Of a stretch of 49,263 nucleotides of DNA, positions 1 through 9,064 are shown one piece after another. Source of the DNA: Clostridia bacterium (GTDB taxonomy: Bacteria > Bacillota > Clostridia > UBA1381); the NCBI GenBank assembly GCA_026418715.1, contig JAOAAV010000035.1:1-49263 (forward strand), given 5' to 3'. Positions within the stretch are counted from its first letter, which is position 1; each line of letters starts with the position of its first letter. A program made the position numbers and the translations under genes. The notes beneath the pieces were generated by a model, which saw nothing but the letters and a program-made list of their open reading frames with translations, was not told the DNA's origin and did not search any database.

Positions 1-744
1 CTTGGCGGTGAGTATATAATAAACGGCCAGAAAAAATTTACGGGAACAGTGGGAGATATTGGAACGTCAAGCTTTTATCCCGCCCACCATATGACAATGG
101 GCGAGGGCGGCGCAGTTTATACGGATAATCCGCTTTTGCACAAAATTATCCGTTCTATGCGCGATTGGGGACGTGACTGCGTTTGCAAAGGCGGTCAGGA
201 CAATAAGTGCGGCAGACGGTTTGAGGGACAATACGGTACGCTTCCGTACGGTTATGATCACAAATATGTTTACTCTCACTTGGGATACAATTTAAAAATT
301 ACGGATATGCAGGCGGCAATCGGAGTGGCTCAGCTTAAAAAGCTGCCGATATTTGTTCAAAAGCGGCGTGAAAATTGGGATTATCTGCGTGAAAAATTAA
401 AAGCCGCAGAAAATAAGCTTATTTTGCCCGAAAAGGAGGAAAACTCAAGTCCGAGCTGGTTTGGTTTTATTATTTCTGTCAGGGAAAATTGCGGAAAAAG
501 CCGTGATGAAATAGTTTCATATATTGAAAAGCATAATATACAGACAAGGAATTTGTTTGCCGGCAATATTTTAAGGCATCCGTGTTTTGTTTCCTTGACC
601 GAAGGGGAGGATTATCGGGTTTCGGGAGATCTTTTAAAAACAGATTTTGCAATGAATAATGCGTTTTGGGTAGGGGTATATCCGGGAATGACGAGGGATA
701 TGTTAGACTATATGATTAAAGTGATTATTGAGGCTGTAAAGTAA
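1..744 (+). CDS. rfbH: RfbH/E1-type CDP-4-keto-6-deoxyglucose 3-dehydrase, 5' partial
   Basis: The frame is open from base 1, so the true start lies outside the window; GTG 49 is internal. The fold is the DegT/DnrJ/EryC1/StrS PLP family, but the segment SFYPAHHMTMGEGG has His-His (nt 85-90) where aminotransferases carry the PLP lysine. That is the signature of the PMP-dependent, [2Fe-2S] dehydrase E1 (RfbH/DdhC/AscC), which removes the C3 hydroxyl of CDP-4-keto-6-deoxyglucose on the way to 3,6-dideoxyhexoses. The Cys-x-Cys then Cys pattern in DWGRDCVC...NKC fits the iron-sulfur ligands of that family. It heads a same-strand run of polysaccharide genes. The reductase partner E3 is not visible and may lie upstream. 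Its nucleotide (CDP) is inferred from the family. Confidence 0.88.
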   Translation, partial: LGGEYIINGQKKFTGTVGDIGTSSFYPAHHMTMGEGGAVYTDNPLLHKIIRSMRDWGRDCVCKGGQDNKCGRRFEGQYGTLPYGYDHKYVYSHLGYNLKITDMQAAIGVAQLKKLPIFVQKRRENWDYLREKLKAAENKLILPEKEENSSPSWFGFIISVRENCGKSRDEIVSYIEKHNIQTRNLFAGNILRHPCFVSLTEGEDYRVSGDLLKTDFAMNNAFWVGVYPGMTRDMLDYMIKVIIEAVK

Positions 745-758
745 GAGAGGTGAATGTT

Positions 759-1580
759 ATGATAAAAAACATAAAGATTTTTGACTGCACCATACGGGAA
801 GTGGGTTACCAGACGGGCTGGAACTTTTCGCGGAAAACGGTTCAGGATATTTATAAATTTGCTCAGGGAAAGGGAATTGACTATGTTGAGCTTGGTTTTT
901 TCCACAGTATGGATGCTGATGTGGGCAGAGGCTGCTTTAGATATTGCAGTGAAATGAACGATGAGGTGGCAGAATATTTCAGACATATAAAAAATATCAC
1001 AAAGCTTTCTGCTATGCGGGATATTCAGCGTCCCATATCAAAGCTTCTGCCGCAAAAAGAAAGTGTTATAGACACAATAAGGATACTGACAAGATCACAT
1101 GAAACAGATTTGGATATTCTGGATAAGTATGCAACCGAGGCCATGGAGCTGGGGTACGAAGTTTTTATAAACTTCACCAGTGCGGGGTACAACAGCATAG
1201 AGAAAAATATAAAATTTGCCGAATTTGCAAAGCAAAAGGGAGTAAAGGCAATAGAATTTGCGGATACGGAAAGCGTTATGACAAAGGAATATGTTGTAAA
1301 CACCATAAGAGAGTGTCATAAAATAGGCATCGAAATGGGAGTTCATCTGCATGACAAAAACGGAACGGCTGATATGCTTGCCGATGCGGCAATTGAGGAA
1401 AAGGCGGATTATATGGATGTTACGCATTTGGGCTTGGGAGGAAAATGGCGTGACGGGAATTTAACGATGGAATATCTTTTAAGGAAGCTGGATGTTACTG
1501 CGGGATATGAGGCAACTGTTATCAAAAACGAAATTATTGAGGATTTGATTATATTTAAGGATAAGTCCGTGGCGGAATGA
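759..1580 (+). CDS. HMGL/DRE-TIM metallolyase-like aldolase of the polysaccharide cluster
   Basis: A 273-residue TIM-barrel protein of the HMG-CoA lyase / 4-hydroxy-2-oxovalerate aldolase / isopropylmalate synthase superfamily. Visible signature residues are FDCTIREVG near the N-terminus (the D-x-T-x-R-D/E metal and catalytic strand), the HLHDKNGTA metal-binding motif (His196 and His198), and a glycine-rich GLGGKWRDGN loop. Start ATG 759 is chosen because AGAGAGG lies about 8 nt upstream; GTG 750 would sit on that ribosome binding site. It lies 14 nt after the dehydrase and 15 nt before the epimerase, so it is very likely co-transcribed. Family members make or break C-C bonds using pyruvate or acyl-CoA. 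Here the substrate is unknown, and a role in building or extending an unusual sugar is inference from context. Confidence 0.75.
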   Translation: MIKNIKIFDCTIREVGYQTGWNFSRKTVQDIYKFAQGKGIDYVELGFFHSMDADVGRGCFRYCSEMNDEVAEYFRHIKNITKLSAMRDIQRPISKLLPQKESVIDTIRILTRSHETDLDILDKYATEAMELGYEVFINFTSAGYNSIEKNIKFAEFAKQKGVKAIEFADTESVMTKEYVVNTIRECHKIGIEMGVHLHDKNGTADMLADAAIEEKADYMDVTHLGLGGKWRDGNLTMEYLLRKLDVTAGYEATVIKNEIIEDLIIFKDKSVAE

Positions 1581-1595
1581 GAAAGGGGTGCGGGC

Positions 1596-2489
1596 ATGAA
1601 CATTATTGTTACAGGTGCTACGGGCTTTATAGGTTCCGATTTATGCAGTGAAATGCTCAAGGCGGGGCACAGTGTAACGGCTGTTGTGCGTCCTAATTCC
1701 CCAAAAAAAGAAAAACTGCCCGATGGTGTTTTTGTGATAGAAATGAGTTTGGACGAGCTTTGCAATTTAACAGGCAAATATGATGTGTTTTATCATTTGG
1801 CATGGAACGGCTGCATAGGAGGCGACAGGGATAATTTTGATATACAGCATACCAATATAAAATATACAAAGGAGGCTGTGAAGGCGGCAAAGCGTTGCGG
1901 CTGCTTTAAATTTGTGGGTGCGGGAAGCCAAGCCGAATATGGTGTTGTGCACGGTTTGTGTAATGAGGAAACTGCGCCGAATCCTTTTATGATGTACGGA
2001 GCGGCAAAGCTTGCGGCTTATCATATGGGAAGGCTGGTTGCCGAGCAGGAAGGGATATCGTTTGTTTGGCCTAGAATTTACAGCGTGTACGGAGTGGGAG
2101 AAAGTGAGGGTACGGTTTTGTCGTATGTTGTGAGTACACTTCTAAAAGGCGAAGCCCCAAAACTTTCTTCGTGTGAAAATATGTGGGATTTCCTGTATGT
2201 AACAGATTGTGCGGCGGCGCTCGGACTGCTTGGAGAAAAAAAAGATGCGCATGGAATATATAACGTTTCATACGGCAAGCCGAAGCCACTTAAAGAATTT
2301 ATATTGGAGATAAGAGACATGATAGCACCGAACACGGAAATTTGCTTTGGAGCAAGAAAGACTGATAAAAACAAAACCTTTTGGCTGGAGCCGGATGTTT
2401 CAAAGCTGAAAAATGAAGGCTTTGAACCCAAAATCGGATTTCCCGAAGGAATTTATTTGAAGACGGAGGCTGTAAAAGGTGGATTATAA
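1596..2489 (+). CDS. NAD-dependent nucleotide-sugar epimerase/reductase (extended SDR)
   Basis: A 297-residue extended short-chain dehydrogenase. It shows the Rossmann motif VTGATGFIG at residues 5-13 and the catalytic YxxxK as Tyr134-Lys138 in YGAAK. Length fits nucleotide-sugar epimerases, dehydratases or 4-ketoreductases. Next to an E1-type dehydrase the likely substrate is a CDP-linked keto-deoxy sugar, with reduction or epimerisation giving the final dideoxyhexose (as CDP-abequose, paratose or tyvelose enzymes do), but the exact reaction cannot be read from sequence. ATG 1596 follows AAAGGGGTG. Its last codons overlap the start of the glycosyltransferase at GTG 2479, indicating translational coupling. 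Confidence 0.82.
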   Translation: MNIIVTGATGFIGSDLCSEMLKAGHSVTAVVRPNSPKKEKLPDGVFVIEMSLDELCNLTGKYDVFYHLAWNGCIGGDRDNFDIQHTNIKYTKEAVKAAKRCGCFKFVGAGSQAEYGVVHGLCNEETAPNPFMMYGAAKLAAYHMGRLVAEQEGISFVWPRIYSVYGVGESEGTVLSYVVSTLLKGEAPKLSSCENMWDFLYVTDCAAALGLLGEKKDAHGIYNVSYGKPKPLKEFILEIRDMIAPNTEICFGARKTDKNKTFWLEPDVSKLKNEGFEPKIGFPEGIYLKTEAVKGGL

Positions 2490-3528
2490 ACCGCTTGTAA
2501 GCGTACTTATTCCAAACTATAATTATGGATGTTATTTAAAACAGTGTTTGGACAGTGTATTAAATCAGACTTATCCGAATATAGAGGTCATATTCAGGGA
2601 TAATAATTCTGACGACGATTCATATGAAATAGCTCTTAGTTACAGAGAAAAGTTTGAAAAAAGGGGAATATACTTTTTTGTCGCGAAAAACAAAAGAAAT
2701 GTCGGAAGTTGTAAAAATTCAAAACTATGCTATGACAATTCGGAAGGCGACTACATAATTTATTTATCCTCGGATGATGCTATAAAACCTACGTTTATTG
2801 AGAGTTGCGTGGATATTTTTACAAAGTACCCAAGTGTGGGAATGGTTATGGTCAATCGTGAGGAAATGGATGAAAATGGTGTGATAACAAAAACGCCTCC
2901 TTTTTACAATCAAAGCTGCGTCATCCCGAAGGAGGAACAAGCGGCTGTTTTTATGATGGCGGGGATTGCCGTTCCGTCGCAGGTTGTTATAAGCAGGCTA
3001 TGCAGCGAGCAGATAAATTTATCACGTCCTATGTCATTTAAAACTTCCGGGGATTGGATGAATAATTTTATAGCTTCATGCTTTGCGGATGTGGCTTTTA
3101 TTGCACAGCCGCTTTGTCAGTATAGGGTTCACAGCGGAAACGAAACCTCGGAATCAGAGTTGGATCTAACTATGATATTTGAGCATTTTCTTCTTGTAAA
3201 CACATGTGCATGGATTGCTGAAAATTTCGGAATGAGAAAGCCGGCGGCAAGAAGAGAGGAAGCGGTAAGAAAACTTGGCGATATGTGTATGCGGTATACG
3301 TTTAAAATGCTAAAATGCGGGAAAAAGGATGCAGCAAGGAAATATTTGCAGCTTGCACCTGTATTTAAAGAGAGTATTGTCAATGAGGATATTTACAAAG
3401 AGCTTTCTTCATATTTGGTTTTGGATGGAGATAATTTGAACGAAAAGCTTTACTGGTTTGAAAAAAATTATTCGGTTCGGAGGATGGTTTCATATGATCC
3501 GCCTGAAGGATATATCCCGATAGAATAA
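2479..3528 (+). CDS. GT2-family glycosyltransferase
   Basis: A 349-residue protein with an N-terminal GT-A domain. It opens with the PLVSVLIPNYN strand, has the nucleotide-binding segment RDNNSDDDS and a metal-binding acidic pair in LSSDDAI, and later carries CQYRVHSGNETSE, a segment common in GT2 enzymes of O-antigen and capsule clusters. The C-terminal third is helical and not assigned. No membrane segment is seen, so it should act on the cytoplasmic face, transferring a sugar to a lipid-linked glycan. The start is GTG 2479, inside the end of the epimerase gene, with GGAGG about 9 nt upstream. Donor and acceptor are unknown; given the neighbours, the dideoxyhexose is a candidate donor sugar. 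Confidence 0.85.
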   Translation: MDYKPLVSVLIPNYNYGCYLKQCLDSVLNQTYPNIEVIFRDNNSDDDSYEIALSYREKFEKRGIYFFVAKNKRNVGSCKNSKLCYDNSEGDYIIYLSSDDAIKPTFIESCVDIFTKYPSVGMVMVNREEMDENGVITKTPPFYNQSCVIPKEEQAAVFMMAGIAVPSQVVISRLCSEQINLSRPMSFKTSGDWMNNFIASCFADVAFIAQPLCQYRVHSGNETSESELDLTMIFEHFLLVNTCAWIAENFGMRKPAARREEAVRKLGDMCMRYTFKMLKCGKKDAARKYLQLAPVFKESIVNEDIYKELSSYLVLDGDNLNEKLYWFEKNYSVRRMVSYDPPEGYIPIE

Positions 3529-3559
3529 GCAAACACTGCTTTTTGAAAGGAATTTAATA

Positions 3560-4936
3560 ATGAAAACCATTTACATTCACGGCGGCACACCAAAGACTGC
3601 AACAACATCATTGCAGAACTTTTTGTTGTCAAACAATGAAGCATTAAGAAAATATGATATATATTATCCTTGCTATAATAAAAAATATTTCAGAAGATGT
3701 CAGCATTATCCTTTGATAAAACATATGATTGGAGCTGAAGGAAGATTTGTAGAGAATAATGAAGAGATATGCAGGTTGTTTGATGAATTTTTTTTCGACA
3801 TAAAACACGCACAGCAAAATAATGTTATTATTTCAACAGAAATGTTTTGGGAAATAGAAACTAAAGAAGCCTTGATAAATTTAAAGGAAAGACTGTCTGG
3901 CTTTGATGTTAAGATTATTGTGTATTTAAGGAAACAAGATGATGGAGTTATTTCATGGCAAAATGAACTAGTAAAATCAGGAAAGAATTTCTGTAAAAAT
4001 ATAAATAGTATAAAAAAGAAAGATTCACCTGCTTATATTTTCTATGATTATTACAGTCGCATCAAGTTGCTAGGCGAAATTTTCGGCGATAATAATGTTA
4101 TTGTGAGAATATTTGAAAAGTCCTTGTTGTATAAGAACAACATCATAAATGATTTTATGAAAATATTTAATGTAGAATTAGAGGATATAGGAAATAGCCA
4201 GTTTAACGAGTCCATGTTTCTTGAAAAATATGAATTTTTATATAAATTGTGTGATTATTTTGAAATTGATGACCTTACAGATGGAAGGTTTTCCATAGGA
4301 AAAAATCTCAGAAATTATGTTTCATATACGCTAAAAGCAGACTACTTTGGCAACACACCGATAAAATCCGCGGTGAAAGATGAAATACGAATCAAAGTAT
4401 TGGAAGTGTTTAAAGAAAGCAATGATAGGCTTTTTTCCGAGATTCTCGGCATGAAAAATATATTTAACAATTATGACGCTGCGCAAATCGAAGAAGTATC
4501 TAAAATAAGCGACGAAGAACCCATTATAGGCATAAACATGGACGATGCGCTTTTTTCTCAGATGCTTGTTAAATTGCTTTCGAGGCTATTTGATTATGAT
4601 GAATATAAAAGAAAAAGAAAAGAGTTTTTTGAAAGCTTTTTAAATGATGAAGAAATAATAATGTATGGTGCTGGAGCTTATTTGAATGATTTTTTTGATG
4701 TTGTTGATATGGACATAAACTTGGAAAGGAAAGTAAGAGTTTTTGATACGTTTAAAAGTGGAACTTTTACTTTGTTACATGGAACAAAGGTAGAAATAGA
4801 AAAGCCAAGCAGAGAGAAACTGGGAAGCAAAAAAGTTTTAATTGTTTCAAAGACTCATATCGATGAAATCGAAGAAATGCTGCGCGGATTAGGCAGCGTT
4901 CCAGTAAGGTTAAATTTTGAGTATAATTGTTTGTAA
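3560..4936 (+). CDS. Sulfotransferase-like protein with appended C-terminal nucleotide-binding-like domain
   Basis: The N-terminus reads YIHGGTPKTATTSLQ, the 5'-phosphosulfate-binding loop of PAPS-dependent sulfotransferases. Arg124 in YLRKQDDGVISWQNE matches the 3'-phosphate-binding segment. This domain covers roughly residues 1-290 of 458. From about residue 340 a different region begins; its IMYGAGAYLNDFF has the glycine pattern of a Rossmann-like fold, as appended to several surface-polysaccharide enzymes. It lies 22 nt upstream of cysD, so the enzyme and its PAPS supply are encoded together. It is inferred to sulfate a surface glycan. Base composition looks more AT-rich than in its neighbours, hinting at separate acquisition. 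Sulfotransferase assignment is fairly firm; the acceptor is unknown. Confidence 0.82.
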   Translation: MKTIYIHGGTPKTATTSLQNFLLSNNEALRKYDIYYPCYNKKYFRRCQHYPLIKHMIGAEGRFVENNEEICRLFDEFFFDIKHAQQNNVIISTEMFWEIETKEALINLKERLSGFDVKIIVYLRKQDDGVISWQNELVKSGKNFCKNINSIKKKDSPAYIFYDYYSRIKLLGEIFGDNNVIVRIFEKSLLYKNNIINDFMKIFNVELEDIGNSQFNESMFLEKYEFLYKLCDYFEIDDLTDGRFSIGKNLRNYVSYTLKADYFGNTPIKSAVKDEIRIKVLEVFKESNDRLFSEILGMKNIFNNYDAAQIEEVSKISDEEPIIGINMDDALFSQMLVKLLSRLFDYDEYKRKRKEFFESFLNDEEIIMYGAGAYLNDFFDVVDMDINLERKVRVFDTFKSGTFTLLHGTKVEIEKPSREKLGSKKVLIVSKTHIDEIEEMLRGLGSVPVRLNFEYNCL

Positions 4937-4958
4937 CTAAGATGCGTGAGGTGAACAT

Positions 4959-5840
4959 ATGGAGCATTTGGACATTCTTGAAAATAAAAGTATACACATT
5001 ATAAGAGAGGCTTACAGCTGTTTTGAAAATCTTTGCATGTTGTGGTCTATAGGCAAAGACAGCACAGTGCTTTTGTGGCTTGCGAGAAAGGCTTTTTTTG
5101 GTCACGTTCCCTTCCCGCTTGTTCATATAGATACTCATTATAAAATAAAAGAAATGATATCTTATCGAGATCGCTATGCCTTGGAGTGGGGGCTTGATAT
5201 GATATATGGAGAAAATACAGCCGCTCTTCAAAGCAAGAATACTTATCCTGACGGCAATGCATCAAGAATAGAGTGCTGCAGGCAGCTTAAAACGGAGGCA
5301 CTAAAAAACACTTTAAGTGGAGAGTGGACAAGGTACAGAATCAATCATGCAACAGGGAAATATGAAATTGATTCAAACAAAGAACCGTATACCGGAGTCA
5401 TTGTGGGGGTTCGTGCCGATGAAGAAGGAAGCCGATCAAAAGAGAGGTATTTTTCCCCGAGAGATAAAAACAATGATTGGGATGTGGCAAATCAGCCTCC
5501 TGAATTTTGGAATCAGTACAAAACCGATTTTGCCAAAGGAACGCATGTGAGGATACATCCTCTTTTGGATTGGACGGAGCTTGACATATGGGAATATATA
5601 CATCGTGAAAATATTCCTGTGGTTTCGCTTTATTTTAATCAAGGAAACGGGAAGCGGTACCGCTCTTTGGGCTGCGAGCCATGTACGAATTGCGTGGAGT
5701 CAGATGCGGCAACTGTCGAGGATATTGTAAATGAGCTTAAAACTGGAAAATTTTCAAATATTGCGGAGCGTTCGGGAAGAGCCCAAGACAAAGAAGATGG
5801 CGGGGGTCTTGAAACATTGCGCCGTGAAGGATATATGTGA
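4959..5840 (+). CDS. cysD: Sulfate adenylyltransferase small subunit CysD
   Basis: A 293-residue PP-loop ATP pyrophosphatase. The motif SIGKDST sits at residues 30-36, followed by [31 protein letters not shown] and the C-terminal [14 protein letters not shown] segment, all characteristic of CysD. It pairs with the CysN GTPase to make adenosine 5'-phosphosulfate (APS) from ATP and sulfate. ATG 4959 has GAGGTG 6 nt upstream. The stop codon overlaps the region carrying the cysN ribosome binding site. It is usually part of sulfate assimilation, but the surrounding genes are polysaccharide genes and no reductase is present, so a biosynthetic sulfation role is inferred. Confidence 0.95.
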   Translation: MEHLDILENKSIHIIREAYSCFENLCMLWSIGKDSTVLLWLARKAFFGHVPFPLVHIDTHYKIKEMISYRDRYALEWGLDMIYGENTAALQSKNTYPDGNASRIECCRQLKTEALKNTLSGEWTRYRINHATGKYEIDSNKEPYTGVIVGVRADEEGSRSKERYFSPRDKNNDWDVANQPPEFWNQYKTDFAKGTHVRIHPLLDWTELDIWEYIHRENIPVVSLYFNQGNGKRYRSLGCEPCTNCVESDAATVEDIVNELKTGKFSNIAERSGRAQDKEDGGGLETLRREGYM

Positions 5841-5854
5841 GGAGAAGTGCGTAT

Positions 5855-7642
5855 ATGACGAAAGAAGATATGAATATAGTAATCGTAGGTCACGTTGACC
5901 ATGGTAAAAGTACGCTGATAGGAAGACTTCTTGCGGATACGGAATCACTTCCCGAAGGAAAACTCGAACAGGTAAAAAAAACCTGTCAAAAAAACTCAAA
6001 ACCTTTTGAATATGCTTTTTTGCTTGACGCTCTGAAGGACGAACAAGCGCAGGGCATTACAATTGACACGGCAAGATGTTTTTTTAAAACTCAAAAGAGA
6101 AATTACATCATAATAGATGCGCCTGGACATATAGAATTTTTAAAAAATATGATTACGGGTGCGGCAAGGGCGGAAGCTGCGATTTTGGTTATAGATGCCA
6201 AAGAAGGGGTAAGAGAAAATTCAAAGCGCCACGGATATATGCTTTCAATGCTGGGGATAAAAAAGATTATTGTAGCTGTCAATAAAATGGATTTGGTTGA
6301 ATATAGCAGAGATATTTTTGAAAATGTCGTGAGAGAGTATTCACTTTTTCTCGGTGAATTAGGCGTCGAACCTGTCATGTATATTCCGATAAGTGCGTTT
6401 GAAGGTGACAATGTTGCGGCAAAAAGCATTAAAATGCCGTGGCATTACGGAATGACGGTGCTTGAAGCCATGGATTTTCTGCCGTGCGAGAAAAAGAAAA
6501 CGGATAAGTTTTTTCGTATGCCTGTTCAGGATGTATACAAATTCACCAAAAATGGTGATGACAGAAGAATTGTAGCCGGTACGGTCGAAACGGGAAAAAT
6601 AAAAAAAGGAGATTCGGTAGTATTTTATCCATCTGGAAAGAAAAGTATTGTAAAAAGCATAGAAGCCTTCCCCCAAAAGGCGATAGATGGCGCGGAGGCA
6701 GGACAAGCGACGGGGTTTACTCTTTTTGAGCAAATTTACATCAAGCGCGGAGAAATTATGTGTATAGACGGCCAGCAGCCTCCGAATGTAGCATCAAGGT
6801 TATATGTTAATTTATTTTGGCTTGGAAAAGATGCTTTCTGTATGGATAAAAAATATTCCCTTAAAATCGGCACCCAAAAGGTAGGGGCGGTATTGGAAAA
6901 AATTTCAAGCGTCATGAATTCCTCGGATTTGAGTACCGAAAAGAAGAATTTTGTAGCTTGCAATGAGGTTGCTGAGTGTGTTTTGAGAACAGATAAGCCG
7001 ATTGCGTTTGATTTGGTTGAAAATATGGCGGAAACCAGCCGATTTGTCATTGTGGATAACTATGAAATATCTGGTGGAGGAATTATTTTAAAAACTGTTG
7101 ATGACAAAGAAAAGAATGTAATAGATAAGGTTTTGCTTAGAAACTATAAATGGGAGCACAGTGAAATAAGCAGGGAAAATCGGGCTGAGCAATACAGTCA
7201 GAAGCCTGTAATGATGATTTTAACGGGTGAAGCTGATGGAGGGAAAAAGGCTGTTGCAAAGGCATTGGAAAAATCTCTTGTGTTAAACGGCAGATTTGCA
7301 TACTATTTGGGCATTGGCTCTTTTTTATACGGCGTTGATTCGGATATCAAGCTTCAAAATAATGAAGAATTTAATCATGATGAGCACATCAGAAGGTTTG
7401 CCGAGGTTGCAAATATTCTTATGGATGCTGGCTTGATATTGATAGTTACGGCAAGAATGCTTACGCAAAGAGATCTTGATCTTATGAGGGCAATAAGTGA
7501 AAGCAACATTGAGATTGTATGGGTGGGAGATGAAGTAAAAACGGATTTGAAGGCGGATATGGTAATTGATGCAGATACAGAGAAAAATGTCCTGATGCTC
7601 AAGGAATATTTGAAGGATAAAGGTTACATTTTTAAATTTTAG
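5855..7642 (+). CDS. cysN: CysN sulfate-activating GTPase with C-terminal degenerate APS-kinase domain
   Basis: The N-terminal 440 residues are a translation-factor GTPase: GHVDHGKST (residues 12-20), DAPGH from residue 88 and NKMD at 143-146, followed by beta-barrel domains. This is the large subunit that drives CysD. Residues from about 450 to 595 align by eye with APS kinase (CysC), as in NodQ-type CysNC fusions. The Walker A position, however, reads GEADGGKK (458-465) with no Ser/Thr after Lys, and the expected DGDNLRHG region reads GIGSFLYG. The kinase domain is therefore probably inactive, consistent with a separate intact cysC next door. ATG 5855 is preferred over GTG 5837 because GAGGAGAAG precedes it at normal spacing. 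Confidence 0.93.
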   Translation: MTKEDMNIVIVGHVDHGKSTLIGRLLADTESLPEGKLEQVKKTCQKNSKPFEYAFLLDALKDEQAQGITIDTARCFFKTQKRNYIIIDAPGHIEFLKNMITGAARAEAAILVIDAKEGVRENSKRHGYMLSMLGIKKIIVAVNKMDLVEYSRDIFENVVREYSLFLGELGVEPVMYIPISAFEGDNVAAKSIKMPWHYGMTVLEAMDFLPCEKKKTDKFFRMPVQDVYKFTKNGDDRRIVAGTVETGKIKKGDSVVFYPSGKKSIVKSIEAFPQKAIDGAEAGQATGFTLFEQIYIKRGEIMCIDGQQPPNVASRLYVNLFWLGKDAFCMDKKYSLKIGTQKVGAVLEKISSVMNSSDLSTEKKNFVACNEVAECVLRTDKPIAFDLVENMAETSRFVIVDNYEISGGGIILKTVDDKEKNVIDKVLLRNYKWEHSEISRENRAEQYSQKPVMMILTGEADGGKKAVAKALEKSLVLNGRFAYYLGIGSFLYGVDSDIKLQNNEEFNHDEHIRRFAEVANILMDAGLILIVTARMLTQRDLDLMRAISESNIEIVWVGDEVKTDLKADMVIDADTEKNVLMLKEYLKDKGYIFKF

Positions 7643-7667
7643 AGACTGCGAGGTTTGATTTTTTATT

Positions 7668-8276
7668 ATGAGTGGTCAAAATATAGTGTGGCAGTCAAGC
7701 TTGGTTTCTTATCAGGAAAGGTGCCGTTTGATGAATCAGAAGGGCATGGTGGTCTGGTTTACGGGACTTTCGGGCTCGGGGAAATCCGCTATATCCTGCA
7801 ACGTTGAACGAAGGCTCTATGAAATGGGCATGAAAGCCTATGTGCTTGACGGGGACAATTTAAGGCATGGGATAAATTCGGATTTGGGCTTTTCTGACAA
7901 CGACAGAAATGAAAATATCAGAAGGATTACGGAGATTGCTTCACTTTTTTGCGATGCGGGAATGATTGTTCTGGTTTCGGCTATATCCCCGTTTGCAGTT
8001 ATGAGAAAGGCGGCAAAAGATAAGATAGGTGAAGACAGATTTATTGAGGTTTATGTCAAGGCTAATATTGAAACCTGCATAAAGCGTGACCCGAAGGGTT
8101 TGTATAATAAAAATATAAATCAGTTTACTGGAATATCCTCCCCATATGAGATTCCGAAAAATCCCGATATTGTGCTTGATACGGGAAAGAGTTCCATATC
8201 AGAGTGTACTGATAAAATTATTCGTGCTATAATAAAAAAGATGGGGGAAGGTTATGATTTTTGCAAAAGAACTTGA
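7668..8276 (+). CDS. cysC: Adenylylsulfate kinase CysC
   Basis: A 202-residue stand-alone APS kinase that phosphorylates APS to PAPS, the sulfate donor. It shows an intact Walker A GLSGSGKS (residues 33-40), the DGDNLRHGINSDLGFS substrate loop, the RNENIRR segment and the SAISPF strand. The N-terminal NIVWQSSLVSYQERC resembles the usual CysC leader, supporting the ATG at 7668. It lies 25 nt after cysN and overlaps cysQ by 23 nt, so the set is translated together. It presumably supplies the kinase activity that the degenerate domain of CysN has lost. Confidence 0.95.
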   Translation: MSGQNIVWQSSLVSYQERCRLMNQKGMVVWFTGLSGSGKSAISCNVERRLYEMGMKAYVLDGDNLRHGINSDLGFSDNDRNENIRRITEIASLFCDAGMIVLVSAISPFAVMRKAAKDKIGEDRFIEVYVKANIETCIKRDPKGLYNKNINQFTGISSPYEIPKNPDIVLDTGKSSISECTDKIIRAIIKKMGEGYDFCKRT

Positions 8277-9039
8277 AATTGCAAAGGAAGCGGCTGTTAA
8301 AGCAGGAAACGAGATTATGAGAATTTATAATTTCGATGAAGATATGGGTGTGGAATATAAGGCGGATTCGTCACCTCTTACGAAAGCCGACAAAGCGTCA
8401 AACAAGATAATAGTTGAAATTCTTTCTTCTGCTTTTCCGACGTATGCCATATTATCCGAGGAAGAGATGGATAACAAAGAAAGGCTTGAAAATGATTTTT
8501 GTTTTGTGGTTGACCCTCTTGACGGAACAAAGGAGTTTATCAAGCGAAACGGGCAGTTTGCCGTAAATATTGCGCTTGCGTATAAGCATAGGGCGGTGAT
8601 GGGGGTTATATATGCTCCGACGCTTGGTGAACTTTATTATGCGGCTGACGGATATGGCGCGTTTTTATCAAAGGACGGGCAAGTTTGTAAATTGAAAGTA
8701 TCGGAGCGGACGCAAAACATCAGAATGGTGACGAGCGCATCTCACGCCTGCAATCAAATTGATCAGCTTATAAAAAGGTACGGCATAAAAGATTATGTAA
8801 AAATCGGAAGCTCGCTAAAAGGCTGCATTATAGCAAAGGGAGATGCCGAGGTCTACTATCGCTTTAATCACACCATGGAATGGGACACTGCGGCTATGCA
8901 GTGCATAGTTGAGCAGGCGGGGGGAATATTCAAACAAATGGATGACAGTCCCATGTTGTATAACAGAGAAAATTGTCTGAATGATAAAGGTTTTTATATT
9001 ATAAACAATATCAAAAATAAACTTGATATAACTTTTTAA
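8254..9039 (+). CDS. cysQ: 3'(2'),5'-bisphosphate nucleotidase CysQ
   Basis: A 261-residue inositol-monophosphatase-fold phosphatase. The metal-binding signature DPLDGTKEF begins at Asp87, the upstream acidic cluster LSEEEMD is present, and MEWDTAAMQCIVEQAGG forms the second metal signature. CysQ removes the 3'-phosphate from PAP, the by-product of PAPS-dependent sulfotransferases, preventing product inhibition. Having it directly behind cysC and in the same run as a sulfotransferase strongly supports active sulfation. The start at 8254 overlaps the end of cysC, with GGGGGAAGG just upstream. Confidence 0.93.
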   Translation: MIFAKELEIAKEAAVKAGNEIMRIYNFDEDMGVEYKADSSPLTKADKASNKIIVEILSSAFPTYAILSEEEMDNKERLENDFCFVVDPLDGTKEFIKRNGQFAVNIALAYKHRAVMGVIYAPTLGELYYAADGYGAFLSKDGQVCKLKVSERTQNIRMVTSASHACNQIDQLIKRYGIKDYVKIGSSLKGCIIAKGDAEVYYRFNHTMEWDTAAMQCIVEQAGGIFKQMDDSPMLYNRENCLNDKGFYIINNIKNKLDITF

Positions 9040-9064
9040 CCATTGACAAGAGTGGAGAAAGCAT

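Noticed and set aside
1-744. Annotation as a PLP sugar aminotransferase (DegT/DnrJ family)
   Set aside because: The lysine that binds PLP is replaced by histidine and a Cys-x-Cys iron-sulfur pattern is present, which fits the E1 dehydrase.
4767-5231. 154-codon minus-strand open frame across the sulfotransferase-cysD junction
   Set aside because: Overlaps two confident genes and has no recognisable motif or ribosome binding site.
4959-9039. Assimilatory sulfate reduction operon for cysteine synthesis
   Set aside because: No CysH, sulfite reductase or sulfate transporter is present, while a sulfotransferase and glycan genes flank the set. Genes outside the window could change this.
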